A stretch of 64,000 nucleotides of DNA. Origin: Acephala macrosclerotiorum. Lineage: Eukaryota; Ascomycota; Leotiomycetes; Helotiales; Mollisiaceae. The position numbers were made by a program, and so were the translations under genes. The DNA is taken from positions 1 through 64,000 of the forward strand of contig MU119347.1 in the NCBI GenBank assembly GCA_014904845.1, read 5' to 3'. Of this stretch, positions 44,554-56,129 are shown piece after piece (position 1 is the stretch's first letter; the number at the start of each line of letters is the position of its first letter). The notes beneath the pieces are model-generated. The model was not told the origin of the DNA and made no database searches. It saw only the letters and a program-made list of their open reading frames with translations.

Positions 44554-46287
44554 AATAACGATGTCGAAGAGGAAACAATCCTATGATTCCCTTAGAAAAT
44601 GAAGGAGAACAAACCTAATTGATAGATATTTAGCGGTGGTTTGGGAACCTTGGGAGGATCAGAGACGATCTCATCTTCGATTTCGTTTGCGAGAGACACT
44701 TGCGCTTCCGAATGATGTTAGGAGACTCCTTGCGAGGTTGATAGTCGAAGCTGACAGAGTCTTGCATGTTGGTTTGGTTTGCACCGTGCTTTCTATCAGC
44801 TTCTTCTTATTGAGGATCAATGGGCTGAAGGTGGTGATAAAGAACTTACTCTATATTTGCGTTGCAATTTATTGAAGGTCCTTGACACGAACGTTGTTGT
44901 GGAAAAAAGCTTCGAGGTTTCGGGAAGGAGGGATTTATAGCTGGAATCGAGACCCAAGCGGGCCGCAAGCCTGAGAAGGTGATGGAGAAAGACGTTCTTC
45001 GTCTTTCGTCTGAAGTGGAAGTCTTTCAGGGAACGCCATTGTCCTACAGTTTTGGTGAATGAGTATGGCCTTCACTCGACAAGGAACGTCTCGCCTTCGG
45101 TCTGCCATGACCAAGTCATACTGCTACAAGAGAAAATCTTTGACCAACTTCGACCACCTTCGACTACCTTTTTACCACAGCCACTTGCATCTTCCTTCAC
45201 GCTTTCCTTCAACAGTAGCAACTTTCATCAACAGCACAAGTTGATTCTATTCCTCCTCGCCTCGAAGAGGACTCGAAGTCAGAGATTTCGATATTACCCA
45301 ACAGAGGACCTTGCGCTTTTCTGGACGGAAATTGAAGTGTTTTACCAACCAGGTGAGTGAATATTCCCTAGGAGCTTGATAACTGAAGCCAATCGTTTTC
45401 AAAGGCATCGAGTCTGTATGGTGGTGACATCTTACACAATATCTACAGAAAGCAAGGATTATGGAGTATATCTACCATTTTTGACCGCATACGAGCATGA
45501 TCCTAACAACCTATCAGCCGCAATAAGAGAGAACGATCTATGGACAACAAAGATATGGGACCTCCGCCTAGACCAAAGAAGACCAAGACAGCCGACCAAG
45601 CCCAACCCCCCGCAACGCCACCGATCCCGACTTTTGATACTACTGCCTCCCCAAGGACTACGAAGTGGGTGTTGGCATTGGTGGCCGGTGAACCTCCGAA
45701 GCACGAGTTCATTGACTTGACATGTAACTCCGAACATGTAAGCAAGGAGGACGATAGTGACAGAGCTGTTCAGGGGAATGATAGCAAGGAAAAGGGGCCG
45801 ATACAGCTGGAGGGATGAATCGCTATTGAAACTTGCAAGGTTGTCTCGGCTGAGAACATGGTTTTAGTAGCCTGAGCAATTCAGCCCGCACCATCGAGGG
45901 TATGTTCGAGGAACCTAGAAAGTTAGGCTTCAGCTCGGAGAAGCAATATAATGGTACTTTTAAACGCAAAGGACTTTCCAACCTTGCTAAAAGTGGTGAA
46001 AGCTCGTTTCATCCACAATTCTTCATTATTACACCGCATATCAAAGCAGATACAAAACTGCTTCACCAGCATAAACGTGAGGATTAGAAAAGATCGATAG
46101 AAAATAAGGGAGAGAAATGCTGTTGAACTGGACAAAAGGAACATTCGTAGTGCAGATGGTAAGCTGAAGTTTGAGAAGGTTAGAACTTCCCTCGACAAGA
46201 AAAGAAACGAGAAAAACAAACGCCCATTGCTACATTATATTCAATCAGTCCAGCTGAACGAGTCCTCGTCCTTGTATTCCGAACAGC
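44554..46287. other. Mostly intergenic; low-support frames
   Basis: Apart from the possible exon near 44,640-44,730 (minus) and the plus-strand frame at 45,540-45,818, a plus-strand frame at 45,052-45,360 ends RYYPTEDLALFWTEIEVFY before a GTGAGT donor and could be a first exon. I cannot join these into one gene. Confidence 0.3.
45540..45818 (+). CDS. Hypothetical protein, 92 residues (possible last exon)
   Basis: Starts MDNKDMGPPPRPKKTKTADQ, then a Pro/Thr-rich part, the more ordered KWVLALVAGEPPKHEFIDL and an acidic tail. No known family. It may be the 3' exon of the frame at 45,052-45,360. Weak evidence beyond an open frame and normal codon use. Confidence 0.3.
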   Translation: MDNKDMGPPPRPKKTKTADQAQPPATPPIPTFDTTASPRTTKWVLALVAGEPPKHEFIDLTCNSEHVSKEDDSDRAVQGNDSKEKGPIQLEG

Positions 46288-49200
46288 CTAAGATATCTCC
46301 AAACTTCTCATTGTAGCAATTTGAATCAGTTCCTTCTCTGTCATATCAGTGATATCGCAAGGGCTGATAAGCGTAACGGATGGCAAGTCTTTCATTACAT
46401 TAGGCGATTGCCAGCTTCTTGGCCCCGCCTGTGGCGTAAGGGCTTGCCGTCGCAGCTCATGGCTAAACGCGCCATGATGTGGAGTCAGCGGGCGGTTCGA
46501 CATCACCCGTTGCTCGCCTTCGCTCTCATGTCGAGACATAAATATCATTTTCTTGAAGGATGTCGGTGTTCCTGCTGACTGAGGAACCCGTGGATGGACG
46601 GAGGGTCCGATTGGGATGCTGATCTTCAATGGTAGCGCGGATATTCGTGTCGGAACACGAGAAGTTGCCAAGTTCTCCTTTTCAGCCATGTCTTCGATCA
46701 TGAGTCCATCCATATCGTGCTGTACGAATTGATTATCGAAGCAATCGAGATTACGATGGGAAGTGAAGTCGTTAGCTGTTCGTATGGGATGTGGGATCTC
46801 CAATTCATCTGTCGAATAATAGGGGGTAGCTTGCAAAGATCGAGGACGACATGGACGATTTAAGCGCCTCTGCGGATGTGGTGTTGGTGATTCATCCCGC
46901 CGACCTGTCCGACCCCTGGACCTTGATTGGTAAGCTCGAGGTTCCGATTTCGACTGGTACTCTTTCATCTGCGGTTTGTGATCGAATGAACTATCATTCA
47001 GGTCTTCTGGAGAAGCTTCACGAAAGAATCTTTCTTGCGTCGACTTTCTTGGCGTTTGTGAAATTGTCCGATAGTCAGCGCTGCTCACCGGCGTGGAGAT
47101 TTGACCTTTGGGGGGATCATCCGGTCTTCTTGAAGTGGAGTCAATTGGGCTGCAGTAGCTGATGTTGGCGGGTTTCTCTGTATTCGAAGATGATGCCTCC
47201 GGAAATTCCACCGTGCCTTCTCTAGTAGCTGGGGAGGAGATGCAAAATCCACGCGCCCAGAACGGGATATCTTCCTCGGCATATTGATACGGGAGTGTCT
47301 CGCTGCTTCTTGAAGGATGATTTGAAAGATCCAGAATCGAGGAGTTCGATGAGCGTTTCTTTGGAGTAGTTCCGTTGCCCTCGTCCCTCCCTGTATATCT
47401 GCCTTCGCCGGCAACCACGTCAGATGCCTGCTTCCTTGAATGGTGGCCTTCCGCTCTGAGTTTTCCATTGCGTGTTACACCCGAGTTCAGATGGCGTGGG
47501 AAACCGCTTATGGGAAATGATTCCTGGTCTTTGGAAAGGCACAACGAAATCATGGTCCTCGCAAGTTTAGACGACGGGGAGGTCGTGACCGTGTCGACTT
47601 TGAACATGGAATTGTATATCATGGCATCGATTATTTCTTTGGAGATAATAATCAAGGAACCATGATGTTCCTCATTTTCTTCCGTGACCCTGAAATAGGG
47701 TGAGAAATGGATGGATTGGAATTGACGCAGGTAACGGCCTAAAGTACGCAATTCATCAGATTCATCTGGAAACCGACAGTGAATACAACCTGATTAAACT
47801 ATAATTAGCATTGATCTGGTTTTTGGGCGAGTACATATGCTACCTACCTTGGATGCTATCCTTTTCTTTGAGATCGGGGTCTCTGTCAAAGAAAAACGAG
47901 CTGGCGACGAGGCGTCTAGCAACTGCTTTCGTTTCAGTCATCCACTGGTTGGTTTTGAGGCACTCAGCAACTCTTCTCTTCAGCTCCGGCAAAGACTTCA
48001 CGTCATCCAGTTTCACCTTTTTCGACTTCAATTCAGGGTTCAGCCGTATATATGGCCCTTTACTTCCCTGAAATGGCTCTCGAACCTCTTGCTCAAACTG
48101 GTCCCAGGCATGTTGAGCATCCAGGATATTATCGAAACGGTTCAAAGCGACTCGATATACTCTGGTATTTACGTTTCGCACGTCTCTTTCATGCTTGCTC
48201 CGGGGTGCACAGCTCGAACCAATAGAAAGTAAAATATCTGGAGCATGAGTTTCGAAGTCGGGCCAAAGAAGCTTTCGTTCCTGATGGGCAACTCGAGCAG
48301 GGTTGTTATAATACAGCGCCCCGTCAAGGTAACTATGACTGGTGCGAAGATTGTGGAATGGCTTGAAATAGGTGGGTGCAGCCGACGTCGCGCGACAACT
48401 TTAAGTATAATATCAGCAGCTTTCGTCATGATATAGATAAGGATCGCTAACGCTTCCCAAGTTTTCATTTCCCCATATCCGTCTTGCGGTCTCTCGAACT
48501 TATAGTCTGTGAGCGAAACTTAGTAACCTTCGGGTCTGTTTCAGGATTTGGACTCACCCGGTTCGGCAACTTTTTTCGGGCGGTTATAATTCGTCAAGAT
48601 TACGGCTTGATGTCCAGTCCCGTAAGTGGAGACAACAGCGACCTTTCTTTGATACTTTGGCTCTTCACATTTCCCACCAAAGAGCTGATCGTGACCGAAA
48701 GCCTCCTTCAGGACCTCGTCAAATGGTTTTGTCTTGTACTTCGATGTATGAAAAATAGTAGACGTTATCTGCCGAACGGCTGGCATAAATCGAGGCTTGA
48801 ATACAGTGGAACACACTTCTTCAAATTTTGGAATGCATTCATCAATGGACCAATTCTTGACCCCAATTCCGATAGCAATGATGCCACCGGTACTGCAAGT
48901 ATCAGCAGAGTCATCGTAGTAGGAAAATATCGACTTACCTTGTTCCCACTATGAGATCGAAGAAGCTTGCAAGTTGCAATTGGCCGAGGTTTCGCTGTAT
49001 CTCGGAAAGAACTTCAAGTTCAACGATCCCACGAATACCACCACTTACTGTTGTCAGTCATTGGAGACCAAGGGTAACTCATGGAGGACTTACCCATCAA
49101 GAGTCAGTATTCGAACCCCTGCCAAAGCTGGTTTGACTGCTATTTCCCACTCCTGGCCCCATCTCTCATGTTTGTGTAACGGACACCAATCAAGGACGTA

Positions 49201-51437
49201 CGTGACTCGGTTCTTTCGGCGAGCGAACGATTTAACACAGGGGGTACAAAGAACATGGCCGCATGGAAGGGGATGTTCTGGAAACTCTCGTAGGCAACAA
49301 AAGCATGCAGCATGATTCCTGTACCTCGAGAGATCGCCCAGTTTGGAGTAAAACTGGTTGATCCGCTCTAAGTGGAGCTCTGCAGCTGCCGACTGCTCCT
49401 CCTTGGCGATCTCGCCCCTCATCATCTTGGACATTCGCACGCGCGTTTGGTCTAGATTGCTTTCGAGCATCTTGTGCCAGTCATCCCCGAATGACTCTTC
49501 TGTGAAACCTCCGGTGCTCACATATGGCCCAGTGTACAGGAGGTTTCCGTGAGCATCTTGGTGGCCTCGCGCATGTCCGCGTTGAGTGTTGACGCAATGA
49601 GCACCCTTGTACATGAAGGAGCAAGGCCAGCAGATTTCGCAAAAGTCTTTTAGAGCACGGCTATAACTCTCCTTATAGTGTAGAAGTAAGACAGAGTGAG
49701 TTCCTGTACTGAATTAGCAGACACGTACCTATGCGCAGCCACTCATACCTTTGATCTCGTGTCGAACATAGTCGAGCATAATACATGAGGCAACCATGTG
49801 TCCCAAGTGCTGGAAAAGATCACACCCAGTCTTACTAGCCATCTTAGGGTCAAATAGCATATTCAAGGCGAGACGCAAGATGTTGCCACCAAAATCCTCT
49901 GGAATGGGATTTGACTTGCAAGAGATTTGAACAAAGTCGAGGGGTTCATCGAGGCAGCTAGAGAAGTGGTCGAATCCCATGGAGAGTGCCGATTGAAATT
50001 CTTCCGCGTTGAAGCGGATTCGAAGGTGTTTTCTATTTTCCCGCGCCTCTCCACACCTTCTTTCGATCTGCGAACTCAGTTCTGTGATTTGACCCTCCAC
50101 AAGCCCATACCTCCCTTTCTGTGGCATTCGAACAACGGTGACGGAAGAGTAGTAGCAATGCAATAGATCTTTGGTTGTCTTGATCGCCTTGCCTCGCTCC
50201 TGCCAGAATGCTGCGAGTTCCTTCACATGAGGATTTTCAGACACAGCATTTGCATAAGCGTTGAGCAAGCTATCTGTTGCAGATTCAGCTGTCCATCCCG
50301 TTTGATTGATAGCTGGATCCGCGAAGTTGAGAACAATGATTACGTGTGGCATGGCAGATTGGTTGATGGAGCTTTCAACGGAGGAGTCTGCCCATTGCAG
50401 CAAAGGGACCAAAGCAGTCGATTCAAAAATTCTGTGTGTAAATAATTAGTCAGCTCATCATGTAAGTTGACCATATAGAGGAATGAAAAGACCCACCTAT
50501 CATTGCGAAGGACAAACACAACAATATCGGAGAAAGCATAGAGGATCCTTGGATATAGATTCCTGACAGCAAACTCCCTTTTGCGCTTCTCGGGATTGTT
50601 CGCCCATTTGATCTCATGCTTCCAGATCTTGTTTGATTTTTGGAGCTTTCCATTGCGAGGTAGTTTTGATGTGATCGAATGATGAATGGATTGCAGACCA
50701 ATAGATTGCCTTCGTGCAGTATTTTCATCCTTCTGTGTTTGCTGGGCACCGAGCGGGATCTTCTCCCCACCGTCCATGCCTTCACAGTCAGCGTAGAGCA
50801 CAGGATACCGAGAATGGTATGTTCCTGGATCTGAGTATAGATGAACATCGCCAGAAGTGGGCGCATGGGCATTGGCAGAACCTGCAACTGGCGATGGAAA
50901 TTCGCCTTTGGCTTGTATATTCTTCATTCGCTCCTGGTAGTCGATTAGAGCCTTGACAATCGTGCTCTTGCCAGCACCTAAAGTAATATCGTTAGTCACT
51001 CACATCAGCAGACCGATAGTAAACCACATACCAGTTTGCCCAACAAATGATACCAATTGAGGCCATCGGTTTGTATCTCCTGTCGAGTTCTCGCGCATGA
51101 TCGACGAGTACCGACCATAGTCTTGCAGAAGGGGTAAGGCACCGTCGATGTTCGGAGTAACGCCAAACCATTTACTCCCTGCATCGGTCTTGTGAAGTTT
51201 ACGCTGCTGTTCGGGGTTCTGTGGCGGGGTAAAAATATTCATGAGACGAGCTATGACTTCCTTGTTTGATGATTTTTCGTGGGCAATGCCATCTCGGTTG
51301 AGCTTTCCCGGAGCATGTGCTCGAGCGTGCGACCAACATTTTGGACAGAAGGTCGAATCACAGTCTACACAGTAAGAGTTTGGGAGTTGTATTTGGAAGC
51401 ATTCCTCGCAAGCTGTTTGGTGTTTGGAGGAAGACAT
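46288..51437 (-). CDS. GTPase-like / RING / patatin phospholipase multidomain protein
   Basis: Nine exons: 51,437-51,032; 50,977-50,497; 50,431-49,749; 49,703-49,094; 49,043-48,939; 48,892-48,558; 48,506-48,452; 48,398-47,848; 47,789-46,288. All phases close, giving 1,575 residues. Order: a Cys/His finger (C10xxC13...C31xxC34); Walker A GQTGAGKST (133-141, made by splicing exons 1 and 2) with a G3-like DCEG and DIVVFVLRND; a RING finger (657-697, CFCC...CGHVLCTPC...CP); then patatin with oxyanion GGGIRG (about 727), nucleophile elbow GTSTG (Ser762) and the catalytic Asp in LDGALYYNNP (Asp916). The last 500 residues are Ser/Pro/Arg-rich and probably disordered. Patatin domains hydrolyse acyl lipids; nucleotide-binding plus patatin layouts occur in fungal NLR-like proteins. 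The terminal stop is TAG. Intact despite its size. Confidence 0.9.
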
Positions 51438-52685
51438 TGGAGGCAGGCGCGAGAATGTGCGCTAGTGAAGTCGTAAGTCTCGTAACACGTTTGCCAACAT
51501 AGAAGATGAGATAAAAAGGCCCAGGCAGGGAAGGTGATATATAGCAGAGCTGCTTTTGGCGTGATTATAGCCCCTTTCTTCATGTTTCAGCCTCTATGAA
51601 AGCAGATTAATCCACTGGGAGCGGACCGGTCCTTCCAAGCCCTCGCACCCTTTCCGCCATTTGGTGCGCCACCAAACCCATAACAAAACACACACAAAAC
51701 ATAAAAGCGGTAAAGACACGAATAGAATAGGCGGGTAAATACAGAGCCTCACGAGGCTCTAGGCGGCAGTCAACGCTTCGCTAGAAGCAATATTAGCAAT
51801 GGCATTCTGACCTATGAATGTTCCGTGCCTCTCCTATGCAATGGATGGTCTTCGAAAGGGACAGATTCCACGGCGCTAATGCCATGACTGCTCTGCACCT
51901 CTGAATCTTGAGATAATTAGAACAAACGGTATCGAGGCTGCTTCAGGGAGGCCTCCCGCGCATCACCAGAGCCCCCTGAAGAGCTATATTTGACCAGAGG
52001 GTATGGTATAATGATGTTGATAGGGCTATCCATACCTTAGAGTGCAGCATCCCCAAGAAGCCCAAATATGCTTCTTTTGGCGGCGCTTAGTCCATCTTTA
52101 GATATTGGGGGTCGATGGGGGCCATTTCACGATCGATGCACGTTGAGAACCATTGGCTACTTTGTTCAAATGGCTGTGCTGACAAGTTATCTATTTTGGT
52201 CTCATGCATGAACATCGGATTTTGGAACGTCGGGAGGTCCTGGCGGAAAATGTATTGGGGTTTCTGTGTTTCTAATCAGGATGAGAGTGGTCAGGAGAAC
52301 TTTGATGACATTGATGCAAACGCTATACTATACAAATCTAGCTCCCATTATGGCTTAGCACGTGAGAGAAATCACTCAGAATTTTAGTTGTGTTCAGGTT
52401 GTTAATTCATGAACAGTCAAATAAGCCACGAGAGCTTCGTACTATTTGAATATTCTGCTATCGAGGTCCAGAAACCTGTTGAAAGATATCGAGATAATCA
52501 ATGCTTTATCACGTGACAAAGTAAAGACTTCCAAGGTTAGAGATGGGGCAAGAGCTCTTTAAGACTTCTCAATAGATTAGAACCGTTCTCATGCATCGCA
52601 GTTCTGAGCATGCTATTCTTTTATTCTTGTCTAACTTCTTTTTGTGATGCTCAATTCTGTGTAGAAATTGCTCAAATCATGCTTT
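51438..52685. other. Intergenic, no gene supported
   Basis: Upstream of the patatin gene and downstream of the SGNH gene. One plus-strand frame (52,115-52,387, 90 codons) has no recognisable features. A TCACGTGA palindrome lies near 52,509. Confidence 0.45.
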
Positions 52686-54040
52686 TCAGCAGATGTTGGG
52701 TCCCCTTTCCAGTAGCTTAGCAATTTGTCGTGCAAGCACATCATGAATCGGATACGTAGGATGTAACCCATTCAACCAGAAATATTGGTTGACAGGAATG
52801 CCGCATTCTGGGTCATAGTAATCTGTCGTTGGAGTTCCACTTTGCAAAGTCAGTTCCTTCTCCTTTCAACTGCCAGAATATATAAGACTTACCTGGCGTA
52901 CTTTCCACACGGTGTGGTGGTGTTCAATATCCCACTCGTCTGAGGGAACATTTTTGGGTCGTCCAAAGCCTGATTAAACAGCGTATTCGTGTCGAAGAGC
53001 CACACATTTGTACCGTCGAACTTCTTCAAGTCCTCTGCTGCACTCTTTACGCGCTGGTTATAGACAGCACCATCCGACTTGAGCTTGTCTTTGATCTCTT
53101 GCCCATTTTCTTCAGGTTGCCATGTCCTTTCCAGAGGCGGCACATTCAGAAGCAAGAAGTTTCTCGCTCCAGCTCCATACAGCGAATCCAGCAGCTTTGA
53201 GTAAACTAAAGTCAAATTTCCATTGATATTTGACAAGTCGTCTGGATCCCTTCTCCCATTCATCATGATTGAATCCACAATGCCAGCAAACATTACAAAG
53301 AGTGTATCGGATGCTTTCCATGAAGGGGAATGGGCGTCGGCGTAGTGAGGCATGAAACGCTGATAGACCTGCAAGGCCACGGACATGGGATAGCCTGGGA
53401 CGATAGCGTTGTCAAGCGTTGCTCCTGAGGAAGCCAGGTTATAGGTTTGCAAGAGAGATGCATTGTATCGAGTCGTAAGAAATCCAACCCAGTTTGTTCC
53501 ATTTGCTGAGTTTCGCCCTGGGAAGTCTGGATTGCCGATAGGAGCTTCTGGTGATGGTTGGGCGCCTTTGGGGTCGAAGGCTGTGTCTGTCCAGGAGTCA
53601 CCGCTTTGATATGTTAGCAAATATGCTTTTCCAGATCATGTCTAAGGTTTGCAGAAGCAGAATCTCGAGGCTACCTACAATATATACGCATATTTGATGG
53701 ACTGCCATCCATCCCAGTCTGATGTCGAAGCACAATTCCTCGAAGTCCTTACGCTATCCTTCCATACTAATCTCCAAACAGAGAATCCAAGACCGATGAG
53801 AACCCCAAAAAAGATATAGGGTAAAGCTTTCATTGGGTTGTTGATTCGCCTGTGAAGGGGTAGGTGGGGTGACGATTGCAAGTCATGTCGAGCGAGGCGG
53901 TGCAAGTTGCTTTGCCCATCCCTATTCTCCTCCTTTCCGTCGTATGTGTCATTTCGCGGACTGGCCTGGCAATGAAGCTCCTCCGCACTCGCCTCTGTGT
54001 CATCTTCTGCCTCTAGGCTGGCATATTCATACTCTCTCAT
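52686..54040 (-). CDS. Membrane-anchored SGNH/GDSL acetylesterase-like protein
   Basis: Three exons, 54,040-53,679, 53,603-52,893 and 52,839-52,686 (75-nt and 53-nt introns), give 408 residues. The acidic N-terminus is followed by one TM segment (ALPYIFFGVLIGLGFSVW), so it is a type II membrane protein with the enzyme outside. Block I FGDSWTDTAF, created by splicing exons 1 and 2, holds the catalytic Ser. NSANGTNWVGFL, YNLASSGATLDN (block II Gly), FVMFAGIVDS (block III region) and the C-terminal FWLNGLHPTYPIH with the catalytic His follow. It resembles CE16-type fungal esterases that deacetylate sugars. The residue three before the His is Asn where GDSL enzymes often have Asp; I believe related fungal proteins share this. 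No damage seen. Confidence 0.88.
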
Positions 54041-54932
54041 AATCGATCGGGCTAACCAGTCATCTAAGTTCGTAGGCAGGTGTTCGAGAACAGATGGATC
54101 AGATAGGATTCAAGGACGTGGGGTTTGCTATCACGTGTAAGGGCGCCAAATTCCAAGGTCTTTTTGAGCTAGCCTTAAACCGTCTTAACCTGCCCATCAA
54201 TTTGCCACTGGGGTCGATTTCCTCGGCACAGAAACTGAGAACAATCAAGACACAATATTGGATTGCCGCATGCGGTCTGAACTCAAGAGACGAAGCGGAG
54301 GAATTCTAGAGCGAAGGACCTAATGCTAATAACGCTTGACGTTGCTAAAAAGAGGGTGCTGTTACGTGTTTCGTCCCCCTATATTAACCGAGGTAAAGAT
54401 TGTTCCCCCGAAACTTCGATCACTACTCATATTCTTGCTAAAGTCCGAAACCTTCGCAAAACTTCGCTCTTCTGCTCAGAATTTTCTCCTTCCCACCATA
54501 CCAATCCCGGGTGCTTCATCCGATACACCTCGCACTCGCATTCGCGGGATCTAGCAGCAAGCTTAGAGTGCAGCGATGCTCGTGATAAGGGTAAATATGT
54601 AACCCCACGAACCCCGCACTCCGTGCATATCCCCCAACCTGCAATGTTCCGCGACCCCTATCACGATTCCGGCTCACGACTGGGCTTGTCTGCCTATCGC
54701 TGACTCGCTTTTGTGATATCTAACACATATTTGGAGCGCGGTGGGCTGAAAAGTACGACCATTTGGCGCTGGGGAAATGCTGCGTACGAGATCCGGGACT
54801 GGATACTAGGGGCATTTGCGGGGAGCTTGGTGTATTTGCTCCAAGATAAACAGGTCTTGATGCTGTCTTTCTCATTCATATCCTTCGTCGAGTATCTCAT
54901 GACTCTTAATAAATTTCACATATGTTCTCAAG
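54041..54932. other. Intergenic, no gene supported
   Basis: Divergent spacer before the aldehyde dehydrogenase fragment. Short frames only. A CACGTG box lies near 54,134. Confidence 0.4.
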
Positions 54933-55410
54933 ATGCTCACGGTACCCCTCCAAATCAACGGCAAAGATGTCACCACATCGAAAATAATCGACATCACCAA
55001 CCCTTCTACGGGAAAGGTGATCCATAAGGCGCCATCTGCAGGCATCACGGAGGCTGTGAAAGCCGTCGAAGCAGCAGAGGTCGCATTTCCAGCCTGGTCT
55101 GAGCTACTATACGATCAGAAACGAAATATCTTCTTGAAGGCAGCCAATATCCTCGAGAGAAGAACCGAGGAGGTGGGGAAATGGGAAGAAGAGGAAGCTG
55201 GAGCTGCGACGTCTTATGCGAGTAGATTCGATGCCCCGACTGCGGTTAGTGGGTTGAGATGGCGGGAAAGATTTCTTTGGTGCAGGGAACGGTGCCGCCG
55301 TTGAGTGGTCCGAGTAGGCGGTGCGATGGGTTTGAAGGAGTCGTTTGGTGTTATTTTGGGGATTGCTTTTTGGTATGCGCCGTCGTCCTTCGGAATACCT
55401 ACTATTGACA
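54933..55410 (+). pseudogene. Aldehyde dehydrogenase, N-terminal fragment
   Basis: Starts MLTVPLQINGKDVTTSK, then IDITNPSTGKVIHKAPSAG, AFPAWSELLYDQKRNIFLKA and AATSYASRFDAPTAVSGL, the start of an NAD(P)-dependent aldehyde dehydrogenase of the salicylaldehyde/vanillin type. After SGL (about 55,257) the frame must shift to read MAGKISLVQGTVPPLSGPSR. It shifts again near 55,320 to MGLKESFGVILGIA, and once more to reach AFWYAPSSFG near 55,380 (GIAPWNAP in active enzymes). The catalytic Glu and Cys domain, about 300 residues, is missing; nothing after 55,410 matches. A truncated, frameshifted relic. Confidence 0.75.
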
Positions 55411-55703
55411 AATAATAGGAATGCAACGTTCATTCTTCACAACGATAAAAATTTGCAAGGTTACTTTCCCCCCCAAGCGTTCGACCTCAATTACTCTAGC
55501 ATATCGAGATTGTCGCTCCGCCGCAGGATTCTTTCAAATTCTTCGAGGCTTGCGCATTCACACCCTCAACTTCACCTTCAACGACCCTTTCGGATCCTCC
55601 GTGGCCTATGTATCCTCGAATTTATGTGCGCACAAGCAAATCGATGGGCAAATCTTTCCCCCATCAGGTCTACCTGTCGGTACATCAATCTGAAAAAGGC
55701 AAC

Positions 55704-56129
55704 ATGACTCTCACCATACTCAATCGCCCCGTGACGCCCGAGGTCGACGAAACCCCAGAAGAGTTGAATCCGGGCGCAGCGTTAGAAGATGGTGTCTCCA
55801 AGAGCGTGGAGCTGAAATTGATTCTCTTGAGGCTCCCAGCGGGTAAGTCCCGTGTTACTTCGTACATTCAAGTAAGGTCCCAATGCTGACTTTTGGTTCA
55901 AGAAATCAAGAACATGATCCTCGAAGAGCTCCTTGTTCAACCCGTTGCCATTGAACCTTGTCTCTGCTACACTGATCAGCACGGTATCATGATCGATGAG
56001 GAAATATTCTACTACGAATGGTCGGAAAATCCTCTCCGATACAAGGCGACAAGAGATCTTTCGAGGAATAGCACAACGCTCCAAGACGTACATATATCAT
56101 GGCAAATGGACCTACAGAAGAACAATTGA
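55704..56129 (+). CDS. Small F-box-like hypothetical protein, 121 residues
   Basis: Exon 1 is 55,704-55,842 and exon 2 is 55,903-56,129 (60-nt intron, gtaagt...caag). Reads MTLTILNRPVTPEVDETPEE, then LILLRLPAEIKNMILEELLV, which looks like the first helix of a fungal F-box (LRLPxEIRxxIxxxLL), then CLCYTDQHGIMIDEEIFYY. It overlaps the start of the next coding remnant in another frame. It is short for an F-box protein and could itself be a truncated member of the same family. Upstream (55,430-55,690) a frame with LRGLRIHTLNFTFNDPFG may be another relic. Confidence 0.45.

Noticed and set aside
52115..52387. A 90-codon plus-strand gene upstream of the patatin gene
   Set aside because: No domain, no intron signals, odd Trp/Cys-rich composition; likely chance.
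52686..52839. Loss of the catalytic Asp in the SGNH enzyme (Asn three before His)
   Set aside because: I believe related fungal proteins carry the same Asn, so I do not treat it as a defect.
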